From Peptococcaceae bacterium (GTDB lineage Bacteria > Bacillota > Desulfitobacteriia > Desulfitobacteriales > Syntrophobotulaceae): a stretch of 63,272 nt of DNA. The position numbers and the translations under genes are program-made. The notes under the pieces are model-generated. The model worked only from the letters and a program-made list of their open reading frames with translations, searched no databases and had not been told where the DNA came from. Shown here piece after piece: positions 1 through 8,974 of the stretch (positions are counted from its first letter, which is position 1; each line of letters begins with the position of its first letter). The stretch is taken from positions 1-63,272 of the forward strand of contig DUML01000077.1 of NCBI GenBank assembly GCA_012839895.1, in the 5' to 3' direction.

Positions 1-221
1 ATAAGGATTTTTTATTTGATTAATAGAGGATAATCAAGAATATCTACGCTTTTTCGCAAATTTCTTTCATTTTCTTATCCTAATGGTTATTGACAATTTG
101 AAAAATAATTTATGCAAGGTTAATGATGGATTTAGAATTAATAGGTTCAAAAATTTAAAGTTTCGAAAGGTGTTTGGAAAAAATAATAACAATTCGGACT
201 ATTCCTTTAAATTGTTCAACT

Positions 222-230
222 TGGTATAAT
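222..230 (+). promoter_or_regulatory. Extended -10 promoter upstream of the activase gene
   Basis: TGGTATAAT fits an extended -10 element (TGnTATAAT). No good -35 hexamer lies 16 to 18 bases upstream, as is usual for this promoter class. A start near 237 would give a leader of about 100 bases before the gene at 341. The rest of 1-340 is AT-rich and shows no gene; a short GGG/CCC hairpin at about 251-265 has no T-run and is not called a terminator. Confidence 0.45.
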
Positions 231-340
231 AAATTAAGTTTTAAATTTTAAGGGTCTGAGCCCCTAAGTTTTTAAGAATAGATTGTTAGTTTTTTAATTA
301 TCTTTTATTTAAAATCATTATTCTTAAAGGAGTAAGATGA

Positions 341-3300
341 ATGGGAAAAGCACTGCATATCGGGCTGGATGTTGGTTCAACTACAGTCAAGATTGCAATA
401 TTGGATGATAGGGACAACCTTGTCTTTAGCCATTATCAAAGGCACTATTCTGATGTGCAGCATACGGTAAGCAACCTTTTGCAGCGATTGTACGTTCAGT
501 TAAAAAACGCGGAAGTGACCATGAATGTTACCGGCTCCAGCGGGATGTCTACCTCCGAGCAACTGGGAATACCTTTTGTCCAGGAAGTTATAGCATGCAG
601 TCATGCCGTGGAGAGGTTTATTCCCGAGACCGATGTTGCTATTGAACTGGGAGGGGAAGACGCTAAAATTACTTATTTTGGGGATTCGCCGGAACTCCGA
701 ATGAATGGGACTTGTGCCGGCGGGACGGGCGCTTTTATAGACCAAATGGCAATTCTCCTCAAAACAGATGCGGCCGGCCTGAACGAATTGGCTAAAAACC
801 ACAAGGAGATTTACCCTATCGCTTCCCGCTGCGGTGTTTTTGCTAAGACAGATATTCAACCCTTATTAAACGAAGGTGCAGCCAAAGAAGACATTGCCGC
901 TTCGATTTTTCAGGCTGTTGTTAACCAAACCATTGCCGGTTTAGCCTGTGGCAAACCTATCCGGGGAAACGTCGCTTTTTTGGGAGGGCCCCTTTCCTTT
1001 TTATCTGAACTCCGGCAGCGTTTTATTGAAACCTTAAAGCTCAAACCTGAAAATATTATTGCTCCGGAAAACGCCCAATTTTTTGTGGCTATAGGGGCGG
1101 CTTTAGCCTCCAAAAAAAGCCCCACTTGCAGTTTCCAGACTATATATCAAAAAATACCCGCTTTGCATAACCAGACTTCGGCAACCACGATTCTTGAGCC
1201 CCTTTTTGCTAACGAACAAGAGTACGAGGAATTTAAGCTCCGGCATAATTGTAATTCTGTCCGGACCAAACCGTTAGCTGAAGTCACCGGTCCCTGCTTT
1301 TTGGGAATAGATGCCGGTTCTACTACCACCAAACTGGCTTTAATCGACGAGGAAGGGAACCTGGTTTACTCCCATTATGGCAGTAATGGCGGCAGCCCCC
1401 TGAAATCTACCATCGCCGCTTTGCGTGATTTGTATCAAGCCATGCCTCCCACGGCCCAAATATGTTATTCAGTGGTAACGGGCTATGGCGAAGCGCTGCT
1501 TAAAGCTGCTTTGAAAGTTGACCACGGTGAAATTGAGACCGTTGCTCACCATAAAGGAGCCGAGTATTTCCTTCCCGGCGTAGATTTCATTCTGGATATC
1601 GGCGGCCAGGACATGAAATGTATGCAGGTTAGGGATGGAGTTATTAACAATATCATGCTTAATGAAGCTTGTTCCTCAGGGTGCGGTTCTTTCATTGAGA
1701 CCTTGGCGGAGTCCTTAGGTCTGCCTTTGGAGGAATTTGTCCAGCGTGGGTTGTACTCACCGACGCCTGTTGATTTGGGCACTCGTTGTACCGTTTTTAT
1801 GAACTCCAAGATTAAACAAGTGCAAAAAGAAGGTGCCGATATTGGCAGTATTGCCGCCGGGATAGCCTATTCCGTGGTAAAGAACGCCTTATACAAGGTT
1901 ATCCGTCTTCATAATGCTTCCGAAGTCGGCGAAAAAGTGGTTGTGCAAGGGGGAACCTTTAAAAACGATGCCGTCTTGCGCAGCTTCGAGTTAGTAACCG
2001 GAAGAGAAGTCATCCGCCCCAATATTGCCGGCATTATGGGAGCTTTCGGAGCCGCTCTTATTGCCAGGGAAAGGTATGAGCCCGGCAAAGAAACTACTCT
2101 CCTAAAAGAGAGCGAGCTTAAAGAATTCCAGACTGAGATTAGCACCAAATACTGCGGTTTATGCGGCAACAACTGCTTGCTGACGGTTAACAAGTTTTCC
2201 GATGGGCGGGAGTTTTTGACCGGCAACCGTTGTGAGCGGGGTGCAGGTCTGGAAAAAACAGCCCAGACTCTACCTAACCTTTTTGATTTTAAATACAAAC
2301 GGTTATTTAGTTATAAACCTTTACCGAAAGATAAAGCTCCCCGGGGAGAAATTGGTATTCCTAGAGCCCTTAATATGTACGAACATTATCCTTTCTGGTT
2401 TACCTTTTTTACGGAGCTTGGCTTCCGGGTGGTTTTATCCGCCCGCTCTTCCAAAAGGATTTTTGAGTTGGGAATGGAAACTGTGCCCTCGGAGTCACTC
2501 TGTTATCCGGCCAAACTTACTAACGGGCATATTAAAGATTTAATAAACAAAGGAGTAAAGTTAATTTTCTACCCTTGCCTCCCCCGGGATGAAAAAGAAA
2601 TCACTGAGGCTAATAACAACTATAACTGTCCAATTGTAACATCCTACCCTGAAGTGATTAATGCCAATGTTGACGACCTCAGGCTAAAAGGTATTAAATT
2701 TATTTTTCCTTTCTTGCCTATGGATAATATGCCCAGGTTGAAAATAAGGCTCTATGAAGAGCTCGGTTTTCTGGGGGTAAGCCAAGAAGAGGTAAACCGG
2801 GCTGTGGACAAAGCCTATGCGGAAAGGGAAGCTGTACGCCGAGAGATTCGCGCCAAAGGAGAAGAAGTCCTGGCTTATTTGGAAAAAACCAAGCAAAAAG
2901 GAATAGTACTGGCAGGAAGACCTTATCACTTGGATCCGGAAATTAATCACGGGATTCCGGAGATGATTACCGGACTGGGCCTGGCCGTTTTTACGGAAGA
3001 CTCTGTGGCTCACCTGGGCCAGGTGGAGAGACCTTTAAGGGTGCTGGATCAATGGGTTTACCATTCCCGCCTTTATGCCGCAGCCAGCTTTGTCGCCAAG
3101 AGAGCAGACTTGGAATTAGTACAACTGAATTCCTTCGGTTGTGGACTGGATGCGGTTACTACCGACCAAGTGCAAGAGATCCTGACCCAATTTCGCAAGA
3201 CTTATACCTTAGTTAAGATTGATGAAATTAACAACCTCGGGGCGGTGCGTATCAGGATTCGTTCCCTTCTGGCAGCCATGCAGGAAAGAGAGAAAAAACA

Positions 3301-4639
3301 AATCCTGCCCCGGAAGCTTTATGAAAGCCCCAAACGGGTATTGTTTACGGAAGAAATGAGAAAAGAATACACTATCCTTTCCCCGCAGATGGCGCCTATC
3401 CATTTTGAGTTGGTGGAAGAGGCCGCCCGCCTTGAAGGTTATCGCATTGAAGTCTTGCCGGATGTTGAAGTCGGAGCGGTGGAAGAAGGCCTCAAACACG
3501 TCCATAATGACGCCTGTTACCCGTCCATTTTAGTTGTGGGGCAAATTATGGCAGCTTTAAAATCGGGCCGTTATGACTTAAACCGGACGGCAGTAATTAT
3601 GTCCCAGACCGGTGGGGGCTGCAGGGCCAGCAATTATATTGGCTTTATCCGCAAAGCCTTAAGAGATGCCGGAATGCAGCATATTCCGGTTATATCTCTT
3701 AACGCTTTGGGCATTGAAACAAACCCTGGCTTTAAAATTACCAAGAGTATGCTGAAACGCTGTGTAATGGCTATGGTCTACGGGGATTTATTAATGCGGC
3801 TTTCTAATGCTACCAGACCTTATGAGAAACGGCCGGGGGAAACAAACGCTCTGGTAGAAAAATGGCTAAAGGAGCTTAAACCAAGTCTGGCTGATTTAAG
3901 CATTCGTAAATATCATGCCAACATCCGCAAGATTATTCGTGAATTTGATAATTTAGAGATATTGGATATTAAGAAGCCTAAAGTAGGGGTAGTCGGTGAA
4001 ATTTTGGTTAAATTCCACCCCTATGCCAACAACTATATTGTTGATATCCTGGAAAAAGAGGGCGCTGAAGCAGTAATGCCCGATCTGCTTGACTTCTTCC
4101 TTTACTGTCTACACAATGGCATTTATAGCCGGAAAAAGTTAGCCGGAAGCCTAAAAGCTAACCTTCTTTCCCGCTATGTTATTTGGCGGATTGAAAATTA
4201 TCGCCGGGTAATGAAAAAAGAACTAAAAAGAAGCAAACGCTTTTATCCACCAAAGTCTATTTATGAATTGGCCGATCTGGCGGGTAAAATAATGCACTTG
4301 GGTCACCAGACCGGGGAAGGCTGGTTTTTAACCGCCGAAATGCTGGAGTTAATTGAAAGCGGCGCTACTAATGTAGCCTGTCTCCAGCCTTTTGCCTGCC
4401 TGCCAAACCATATTACCGGCAAAGGAATGGTTCGAGAAATTAAAAGACATTACCCGGAAGCGAACATTGTGCCGATCGACTATGATCCCGGTGCCAGTCA
4501 TGTTAACCAAGTGAACAGAATTAAACTCATGCTTTCGGTTGCTTTTAAGAAAATGGAAGAAAACAATACTGTCCATGAAGTACTGACAGCCGAAACTTCG
4601 GAAGGCCCGTTAATTTCTGAACAAATTATAGCCAAGTAA
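341..4639 (+). CDS. Acyl-CoA dehydratase activase, double ASKHA fusion with HgdB/DUF2229-like C-terminal half
   Basis: The 1,432-residue protein contains two BadF/BadG/BcrA/BcrD-type ATPase domains in tandem. Each opens with an ASKHA phosphate loop ([10 protein letters not shown] near residue 8, [10 protein letters not shown] near 323) and carries a Cys-bearing glycine loop ([21 protein letters not shown]) and a later Cys (ASRCGVF; GTRCTVF). In HgdC-type activases such cysteines bind a [4Fe-4S] cluster between subunits. A CGLCGNNC cluster follows near residue 607. The second half resembles DUF2229 and the 2-hydroxyglutaryl-CoA dehydratase D component, with conserved cysteines and a [10 protein letters not shown] motif. 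Such large fused proteins are common in anaerobic Firmicutes; the substrate is generally unknown. By family it would couple ATP hydrolysis to low-potential electron transfer. An AGGAG ribosome site precedes the ATG. No separate dehydratase subunits are adjacent, so the physiological reaction cannot be named. Confidence 0.88.
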   Translation: MGKALHIGLDVGSTTVKIAILDDRDNLVFSHYQRHYSDVQHTVSNLLQRLYVQLKNAEVTMNVTGSSGMSTSEQLGIPFVQEVIACSHAVERFIPETDVAIELGGEDAKITYFGDSPELRMNGTCAGGTGAFIDQMAILLKTDAAGLNELAKNHKEIYPIASRCGVFAKTDIQPLLNEGAAKEDIAASIFQAVVNQTIAGLACGKPIRGNVAFLGGPLSFLSELRQRFIETLKLKPENIIAPENAQFFVAIGAALASKKSPTCSFQTIYQKIPALHNQTSATTILEPLFANEQEYEEFKLRHNCNSVRTKPLAEVTGPCFLGIDAGSTTTKLALIDEEGNLVYSHYGSNGGSPLKSTIAALRDLYQAMPPTAQICYSVVTGYGEALLKAALKVDHGEIETVAHHKGAEYFLPGVDFILDIGGQDMKCMQVRDGVINNIMLNEACSSGCGSFIETLAESLGLPLEEFVQRGLYSPTPVDLGTRCTVFMNSKIKQVQKEGADIGSIAAGIAYSVVKNALYKVIRLHNASEVGEKVVVQGGTFKNDAVLRSFELVTGREVIRPNIAGIMGAFGAALIARERYEPGKETTLLKESELKEFQTEISTKYCGLCGNNCLLTVNKFSDGREFLTGNRCERGAGLEKTAQTLPNLFDFKYKRLFSYKPLPKDKAPRGEIGIPRALNMYEHYPFWFTFFTELGFRVVLSARSSKRIFELGMETVPSESLCYPAKLTNGHIKDLINKGVKLIFYPCLPRDEKEITEANNNYNCPIVTSYPEVINANVDDLRLKGIKFIFPFLPMDNMPRLKIRLYEELGFLGVSQEEVNRAVDKAYAEREAVRREIRAKGEEVLAYLEKTKQKGIVLAGRPYHLDPEINHGIPEMITGLGLAVFTEDSVAHLGQVERPLRVLDQWVYHSRLYAAASFVAKRADLELVQLNSFGCGLDAVTTDQVQEILTQFRKTYTLVKIDEINNLGAVRIRIRSLLAAMQEREKKQILPRKLYESPKRVLFTEEMRKEYTILSPQMAPIHFELVEEAARLEGYRIEVLPDVEVGAVEEGLKHVHNDACYPSILVVGQIMAALKSGRYDLNRTAVIMSQTGGGCRASNYIGFIRKALRDAGMQHIPVISLNALGIETNPGFKITKSMLKRCVMAMVYGDLLMRLSNATRPYEKRPGETNALVEKWLKELKPSLADLSIRKYHANIRKIIREFDNLEILDIKKPKVGVVGEILVKFHPYANNYIVDILEKEGAEAVMPDLLDFFLYCLHNGIYSRKKLAGSLKANLLSRYVIWRIENYRRVMKKELKRSKRFYPPKSIYELADLAGKIMHLGHQTGEGWFLTAEMLELIESGATNVACLQPFACLPNHITGKGMVREIKRHYPEANIVPIDYDPGASHVNQVNRIKLMLSVAFKKMEENNTVHEVLTAETSEGPLISEQIIAK

Positions 4640-4667
4640 GCTTAATTTATAAATTAGGCAGAGGCTA

Positions 4668-4736
4668 AACTAAAACTTAAACTAAAACTAAAACTATAAC
4701 GGCGTGAACGGGTAATACCAAATTCCTGTTCACGCC
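4668..4736 (-). terminator. Terminator hairpin of the spore protein gene
   Basis: The arms GGCGTGAACGGG (4701-4712) and CCTGTTCACGCC (4725-4736) form a 12-bp stem with one G-T wobble and a 12-base loop. Read on the minus strand the stem is followed by a T-rich tract made of short AAACTA-type repeats (plus strand 4668-4700). It lies just downstream of the minus-strand spore gene and could also stop transcripts from the activase gene. Confidence 0.65.
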
Positions 4737-4789
4737 AAAGCAATCGCAAAAAGGAAATAGGATCAAGACATGATAACAAGGTAAGATAA

Positions 4790-5014
4790 TTACAGGGTCC
4801 CGCCTTGTTTAAGATGTTGTTCGGCAAAAGCAACCATTTTTTTAACCATTTGACCGCCGATTGGGCCACCTTCCAAACCATTTTGCCGGGAAGTAACATC
4901 TCCTTTATAATGGTTATTATTCTCGCGCACAAAATTAAGACGCCCAATTTCCGCAGCAGCTTCCATCTTCAATTGTTGGAGAAGTTTTTTTTTGCTTTCA
5001 CTGGTTCTGCCCAT
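4790..5014 (-). CDS. Small acid-soluble spore protein, alpha/beta type
   Basis: This 74-residue protein matches the alpha/beta SASP family. The C-terminal half has the signature order GDVTSRQNG, GG, then a helix ending VKKMVAFAEQHL, and an AAAEIG segment sits at the usual germination-protease cleavage region. SASPs coat and protect spore DNA and supply amino acids on germination. The ATG at 5014 was chosen because GGAGGTGA lies 9 bases upstream; the in-frame ATG at 5032 would place that ribosome site inside the gene. The insert between the cleavage region and the GDVTSR motif is longer than in Bacillus SspA/B. Forespore sigma-G control is expected from the family, but no clear sigma-G promoter could be picked out. 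It shows that the host is a spore former. Confidence 0.85.
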   Translation of the reverse strand: MGRTSESKKKLLQQLKMEAAAEIGRLNFVRENNNHYKGDVTSRQNGLEGGPIGGQMVKKMVAFAEQHLKQGGTL

Positions 5015-5118
5015 AAAATTTTTCACCTCCATTAAGTATTATTAACAAAATGATAAATTCGTTTCCTGACAATAAATTCATATGTTGAAATATTTAGGTC
5101 TGAGAGCGCGGTGATATC

Positions 5119-5147
5119 TTTACAAAAGAATTATGATTAGCTATAAT
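5119..5147 (+). promoter_or_regulatory. Sigma-A type promoter for the Gre/Rnk-like gene and rlmH
   Basis: TTTACA (5119-5124), a 17-base spacer and TATAAT (5142-5147). A second TATAAT overlaps at 5150-5155. The predicted transcript starts near 5154 and runs through a terminator-like hairpin before the first gene. Confidence 0.65.
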
Positions 5148-5197
5148 GCTATAATAGAAGAAATATTTACCACTTTTAGAAAAATAGGTTAAGCAAG

Positions 5198-5236
5198 GCG
5201 ATTATCTGTGGGATAGTCGCTTGTTGTATTTTTTTT
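5198..5236 (+). terminator. Intrinsic terminator/attenuator in the 5' leader
   Basis: The stem GCGATTATC (5198-5206) pairs with GATAGTCGC (5212-5220) with one G-T wobble. It is followed by GTA after a short linker and eight T residues (5229-5236). It lies between the promoter at 5119-5147 and the start codon at 5256, so it can only act on the leader of the downstream gene. No gene upstream on this strand needs a terminator here. Confidence 0.6.
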
Positions 5237-5255
5237 GATGGAAGGATGTGCAAAG

Positions 5256-5669
5256 GTGGAGAAAACAATATTTATTACTGCTTCAGACAAAGAAAAATTG
5301 GAAAAATTAATTAAGGATGCCCGGGAATATAACCTTGCTAAAAAAGAGTATATATATAAGTTGGAACAGGAGCTTTTAAGGGCTAAAGTTGTCAAACCGG
5401 AGGAAACGCCTAACGATGTAATCACTATGAATTCACAAGTTTCTTTAATTGATTTGGAAACCGGGGAAGAAATGATTTATACTCTCGTCTTTCCGGATCA
5501 AGCCGATCTCTCCAATAATAAAATCTCCATATTTGCTCCCATCGGGACGGCTATTTTAGGTTGTAAAGTAAATGATGTTATTGAGTGGCAAGTTCCAGGG
5601 GGAGTAGCAAAGTTCCGTGTTAATAAAATTCTTTACCAACCCGAAGCAGCTGGTGACTTTGGCCTTTAG
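5256..5669 (+). CDS. GreA/GreB-Rnk family protein (RNA polymerase secondary-channel type regulator)
   Basis: This 137-residue protein starts MEKTIFITASDKEKLEKLI, has a short charged helical N-terminal part (residues 5-50) and a C-terminal Gre-type FKBP-like domain. That domain shows the family pattern NSQVSLIDLETGEE, IFAPIGTAILGCKVND and a final beta strand. Rnk proteins carry a shorter coiled coil than GreA/B and compete for the RNA polymerase secondary channel; here the coiled coil is also short. The GTG at 5256 is preferred over ATG 5238 or TTG 5235 because GGAAGGA lies about 9 bases upstream, while the earlier codons have no ribosome site. It is 19 bases upstream of rlmH and probably co-transcribed. 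The leader carries a terminator-like hairpin. Confidence 0.72.
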   Translation: MEKTIFITASDKEKLEKLIKDAREYNLAKKEYIYKLEQELLRAKVVKPEETPNDVITMNSQVSLIDLETGEEMIYTLVFPDQADLSNNKISIFAPIGTAILGCKVNDVIEWQVPGGVAKFRVNKILYQPEAAGDFGL

Positions 5670-5688
5670 TCCAAAAACACGGTGGCTT

Positions 5689-6171
5689 ATGTTGCAAATT
5701 AAAGTAATTGCTGTGGGAAAAATTAAAGAAAAGTACCTCCAAATGGGAATTGAAGAGTACCGTAAACGTTTGGGAGGTTATGTCCGCCTGGAGATTAAAG
5801 AAATACAGGATGAGCCCTGCCCCGAGAAAGCTTCACCCGCTGAAGAAGATAAAATCCGGCAAAAGGAAGGGGCACGGCTCCTTAATGCTATTTCGGACCA
5901 AGATTATGTTATCTTGCTTGATATGAGCGGCCGGAATATTTCCTCGCCTGAACTGGCCGAACTTTTAGCCGAGCGGGCTTTAGCGGGCCAAAGCAGTATT
6001 ACTTTTGTTATTGGTGGCTCGCTAGGTGTTGCGGAAGAGGTCCGGCAACGTGCTGACTTTCAGTGGTCATTCTCCCGTCTGACTTTTCCGCACCAGCTAA
6101 TACGCCTGGTTCTTTTAGAGCAAATTTATCGGGCCTGTAAAATTAATAGGAATGAGCCGTATCACAAGTGA
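5689..6171 (+). CDS. rlmH: 23S rRNA (pseudouridine-1915 N3)-methyltransferase RlmH
   Basis: The 160-residue product has the length and sequence of the SPOUT methyltransferase RlmH: an N-terminal IKVIAVGKIKEKYLQMGIEEY segment, the middle motif LLDMSGRNISSPELA, the knot glycine motif FVIGGSLGVAEEV, and the C-terminal signature SRLTFPHQLIRLVLLEQIYRA followed by NEPYHK. It methylates pseudouridine 1915 in helix 69 of 23S rRNA using SAM. The ATG at 5689 gives the family's usual length; an upstream in-frame codon at 5617 would overlap the preceding gene and add unrelated residues. It follows the Gre/Rnk-like gene by 19 bases. Confidence 0.93.
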   Translation: MLQIKVIAVGKIKEKYLQMGIEEYRKRLGGYVRLEIKEIQDEPCPEKASPAEEDKIRQKEGARLLNAISDQDYVILLDMSGRNISSPELAELLAERALAGQSSITFVIGGSLGVAEEVRQRADFQWSFSRLTFPHQLIRLVLLEQIYRACKINRNEPYHK

Positions 6172-6344
6172 GAAAAGGACAGTATTATCACAATACGATG
6201 CTACTCCAATAACAGTTAATCCTCATAGCTTCATAGTACATAGCATAGGATTTAGATGTGTCTGTGCTATTGCAATTAATATATGTGATATACTTCAGAA
6301 CTACAATATTAGCATAAGCAGGCATGCTTTGAGTTTAGTAATAA

Positions 6345-6542
6345 GCAAGATATTCATCGAGGAAGAGAATCTTATCTGTTATTTATGGATTGCCTAAGGG
6401 AGATGTCAAAAAGTTGAAAGGCTATGATTATTATAGACTTAAAGTTGGCGATTTCAGAGTTATTTTTACTAAGAATGACAAAGAACTTATTTTATTGGCT
6501 ATCGATATAGAGAACAGAGGACAGGCATATTGGAATTTATAA
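6345..6542 (+). pseudogene. RelE/ParE-family toxin remnant
   Basis: In frame with the stop at 6540-6542, the translation from about 6345 reads RKRILSVIYGLPKGDVKKL, then DYYRLKVGDFRVIFTK, and ends in IENRGQAYWNL. These are the central and C-terminal signatures of RelE mRNA interferases, but no start codon exists in this frame and a stop lies at 6342-6344. A short stretch in another frame just upstream (about 6319-6350) still resembles the N-terminal part, which suggests frameshift decay. No antitoxin gene is recognisable in 6172-6340. The region is more AT-rich than rlmH. This is a dead toxin-antitoxin relic. Confidence 0.6.
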
Positions 6543-6546
6543 ATAT

Positions 6547-6570
6547 GTCGTACACGATGTACGACTTTTT
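6547..6570 (+). terminator. Rho-independent terminator
   Basis: A perfect 8-bp stem GTCGTACA/TGTACGAC with a CGA loop is followed by TTTTT. It lies 4 bases after the RelE relic stop and probably ends the transcript of the Gre/Rnk-rlmH unit. Confidence 0.8.
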
Positions 6571-6691
6571 AATTAATATTTAAGGTATACTCAGTGAACA
6601 ATACAGCAGGTTATATTGTAATAACTTAGGGAAAAGGCAGAGAAAGAGATAAGTATGAACCATAAATGGCTCAAAGAATGGGGGTAAAAAA

Positions 6692-7009
6692 TTGGATCTT
6701 AAACAAATTTTACAGGAAAGTTCGGCAGGTATTTTGGTCACTGATGCCGATTTTAAGATTATCTGGGCCAATAAATTCGAAGAGGATTATTACGGTAAGC
6801 CTTTAGCTGAACTGCAAGGCTTGTCGGTTGTAAACTGCCATCAGGAAGCAAATCGCCCCAAAATCAAAAGTTTTTTGGAAGAATTTAAAACTGGGCAATT
6901 AAAAGAGTACACCAAAATTTACAACGGGATGATTATTACTTATAGCGGTTATTATAAAGACGGGGAATTTGCAGGCTTAGTCAGGATTAGAATTAGAATC
7001 CCAGCTTAG
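6692..7009 (+). CDS. Small stand-alone PAS-domain protein
   Basis: The 105-residue protein is essentially one PAS domain. SSAGILVTDADFKIIWANK and the following GKPLAELQGLSVVNCH segment match the start of PAS sensors. The C-terminal strands MIITYSGYYKDGEFAGLVRIR complete the sheet. No kinase, cyclase or helix-turn-helix output is attached, so it may be a small ligand sensor acting on a partner, or just a stand-alone PAS fold. The TTG start at 6692 follows GGGGG with an 8-base gap. It sits 52 bases before the ABC exporter genes and could be co-transcribed with them; no terminator separates them. Function is not established. Confidence 0.7.
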   Translation: MDLKQILQESSAGILVTDADFKIIWANKFEEDYYGKPLAELQGLSVVNCHQEANRPKIKSFLEEFKTGQLKEYTKIYNGMIITYSGYYKDGEFAGLVRIRIRIPA

Positions 7010-7060
7010 ATAATTCGTTGAGATGATTAACCCTTTATCTTGATTTACGGAGAGTGATTT

Positions 7061-8974
7061 ATGCTCAAATTAAGGAGTTATTTAGCCCCTTATATGGCAT
7101 CAGTGGTCTTAATTTTGGCCCTGGTGTTTTTTCAATCTTTGGCTGAGTTGCTTTTACCCACAATTATGGCCGAGATTGTGGATATTGGTATTGTTCAAGG
7201 GGATATCCCTTTTATCTTTAAGATGGGTATTTGGATGCTCCTTGTTGCTGCCTTTGGGATGCTTTGTTCTATCTGGGGAAGTTATTTGGCGGCGAAAACC
7301 GCCCTGGGCTTTGGCAAGGACCTCCGCAGTAAAGTTTTTGCGCAAGTAGAAAGCTTTTCCTTACAAGAAATAAATCGACTGGGCACAGCTACACTTATTA
7401 CCCGCACAACCAATGATATTACTCAAGTTCAGCAAGTCTTTATTATGCTTTTAAGGATGATCGTCAGCGCTCCCCTCATGCTCATAGGCGGGATTGTCAT
7501 GGCTGTGTCCAAGGATGCCCGGCTTTCCTTGATCCTGGTTTTTGCCCTGCCTCTCATCGCTTTGACAATTTATCTAATAGCCAGCAAAGGAATTCCTTTA
7601 TTTAAAGCTATTCAACTAAAGCTGGATAAACTAAACTTGGTCTTAAGAGAGAATTTAACCGGTATCCGGGTAATCAGAGCTTTTAACAGGGTGGAGCACG
7701 AAAAAGCTCGTTATGAAGAAGCCAATCGGGATCTAACTGCGACGACGGTGAAAGTCCAGAGGATAATGGCGGCCATGATGCCCGCTATGATGCTGATTAT
7801 GAACCTCACTGCGGTCTCGATTATTTGGTTCGGGGGAATCAGGGTTGACCTAGGACAGCTGGAAGTCGGGGATTTGATGGCTTTTATCCAATATGCCATG
7901 TTAATTTTGTTTTCTTTGGTAATGCTTTCTATGCTCTTCGTCATGCTCCCCCGGGCGGCTGTATCGGCAGCTCGCATTAATGAAGTTTTGGAAGCAGAGA
8001 CCGAAAGGGAAGTTAAGATGGAAGCAGGGAAGGTTATCGAGATGGATGTCGGGAAGGATGTCGGAATTGAATCCAAGATGAAAGCCAAGGAAGTAGCCGG
8101 GACGGAAGCAATAGAAGTTAGGCCGCTTAAAAAAACAGGAAACCAGCTTGAAAAAGAGAAACAAGATTTACCGTTAGCAAAAGGGCCGGTTAATAGAGAA
8201 AGAGAGCTCAATGGAAAGATGCAAAGTGAAGGTGCGCTGCTTGAATTTCGGGAAGTCACTTTTAGTTACCCTGAAGCTGAAATGCCGGCTCTGAGAAACA
8301 TTTCCTTTGCTGTTCAGCCTGGGAAGACTACAGCAATCATCGGTGGGACAGGTTCAGGCAAATCTACCCTGCTAAAGCTTATCCTGGGTTTTTATAAGCC
8401 CAGCCAAGGTCAAATAACAATTGACGGCCAAGATATCTGGACAATGCCGCTAAAAGATTTAAGGAGCAGGATTGGCTATGTTCCCCAAAAGGCGGTGCTT
8501 TTTACGGGTACAATTGCTGATAATATTCGTTACGGCAATTTGGAAGCCGGGGCGGAGGAAGTGAGAAAAGCGGCAGAGATTGCCCAGGCTGACGAGTTTA
8601 TCAGCCAGTTGGAAAATAATTACGAGGCGGTTATTGCTCAGGGCGGCCAAAACCTTTCCGGAGGACAAAAACAGCGTTTGGCCATTGCTAGGGCTTTAGT
8701 CCGGAGGCCGCAGATCTATTTATTTGATGACAGTTTTTCGGCCTTAGATTATAAGACTGATGCCAAACTCCGCAAAGCTTTGCAGGAAGTCACTCAGGCG
8801 GCGACAGTAATTGTTGTCGCTCAGCGAATAAGTACGGTTTGGAATGCGGATCAGATTATTGTTCTTGATCAAGGCCAAATCGTCGGTATAGGCCGGCATC
8901 AGGATTTGTTGCAAAACTGCGAGGTTTACAGGGAAATAGCGGGTTCCCAGCTTAGCCAGGAGGAATTGGCATGA
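7061..8974 (+). CDS. ABC exporter half-transporter, degenerate-site subunit
   Basis: The 637-residue protein has six membrane segments in the first 310 residues (ABC transporter type 1) and a nucleotide-binding domain from about 395. Walker A is GGTGSGKST (about 427), the signature LSGGQKQR (about 533) and Walker B LFDDSFSALD (about 554). The residue after the Walker B Asp is Asp instead of the catalytic Glu, as in TM287 and LmrC, so this half contributes a degenerate ATP site. Between the membrane and nucleotide-binding domains there is an extra Lys/Glu/Gly-rich linker of about 75 residues (about 320-395) that is not normal for the family. It overlaps the next gene by four bases (ATGA), which fits a heterodimer. 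The substrate is unknown; drug or lipid export is typical. Confidence 0.88.
   Translation: MLKLRSYLAPYMASVVLILALVFFQSLAELLLPTIMAEIVDIGIVQGDIPFIFKMGIWMLLVAAFGMLCSIWGSYLAAKTALGFGKDLRSKVFAQVESFSLQEINRLGTATLITRTTNDITQVQQVFIMLLRMIVSAPLMLIGGIVMAVSKDARLSLILVFALPLIALTIYLIASKGIPLFKAIQLKLDKLNLVLRENLTGIRVIRAFNRVEHEKARYEEANRDLTATTVKVQRIMAAMMPAMMLIMNLTAVSIIWFGGIRVDLGQLEVGDLMAFIQYAMLILFSLVMLSMLFVMLPRAAVSAARINEVLEAETEREVKMEAGKVIEMDVGKDVGIESKMKAKEVAGTEAIEVRPLKKTGNQLEKEKQDLPLAKGPVNRERELNGKMQSEGALLEFREVTFSYPEAEMPALRNISFAVQPGKTTAIIGGTGSGKSTLLKLILGFYKPSQGQITIDGQDIWTMPLKDLRSRIGYVPQKAVLFTGTIADNIRYGNLEAGAEEVRKAAEIAQADEFISQLENNYEAVIAQGGQNLSGGQKQRLAIARALVRRPQIYLFDDSFSALDYKTDAKLRKALQEVTQAATVIVVAQRISTVWNADQIIVLDQGQIVGIGRHQDLLQNCEVYREIAGSQLSQEELA

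Noticed and set aside
5617-6171. Longer RlmH starting at 5617
   Set aside because: It would overlap the preceding gene and add 24 residues not found in RlmH; ATG 5689 gives the family length.
6152-6397. Open frame of 81 codons overlapping the end of rlmH
   Set aside because: No ribosome site, no recognisable family, and the RelE relic lies in another frame of the same stretch.
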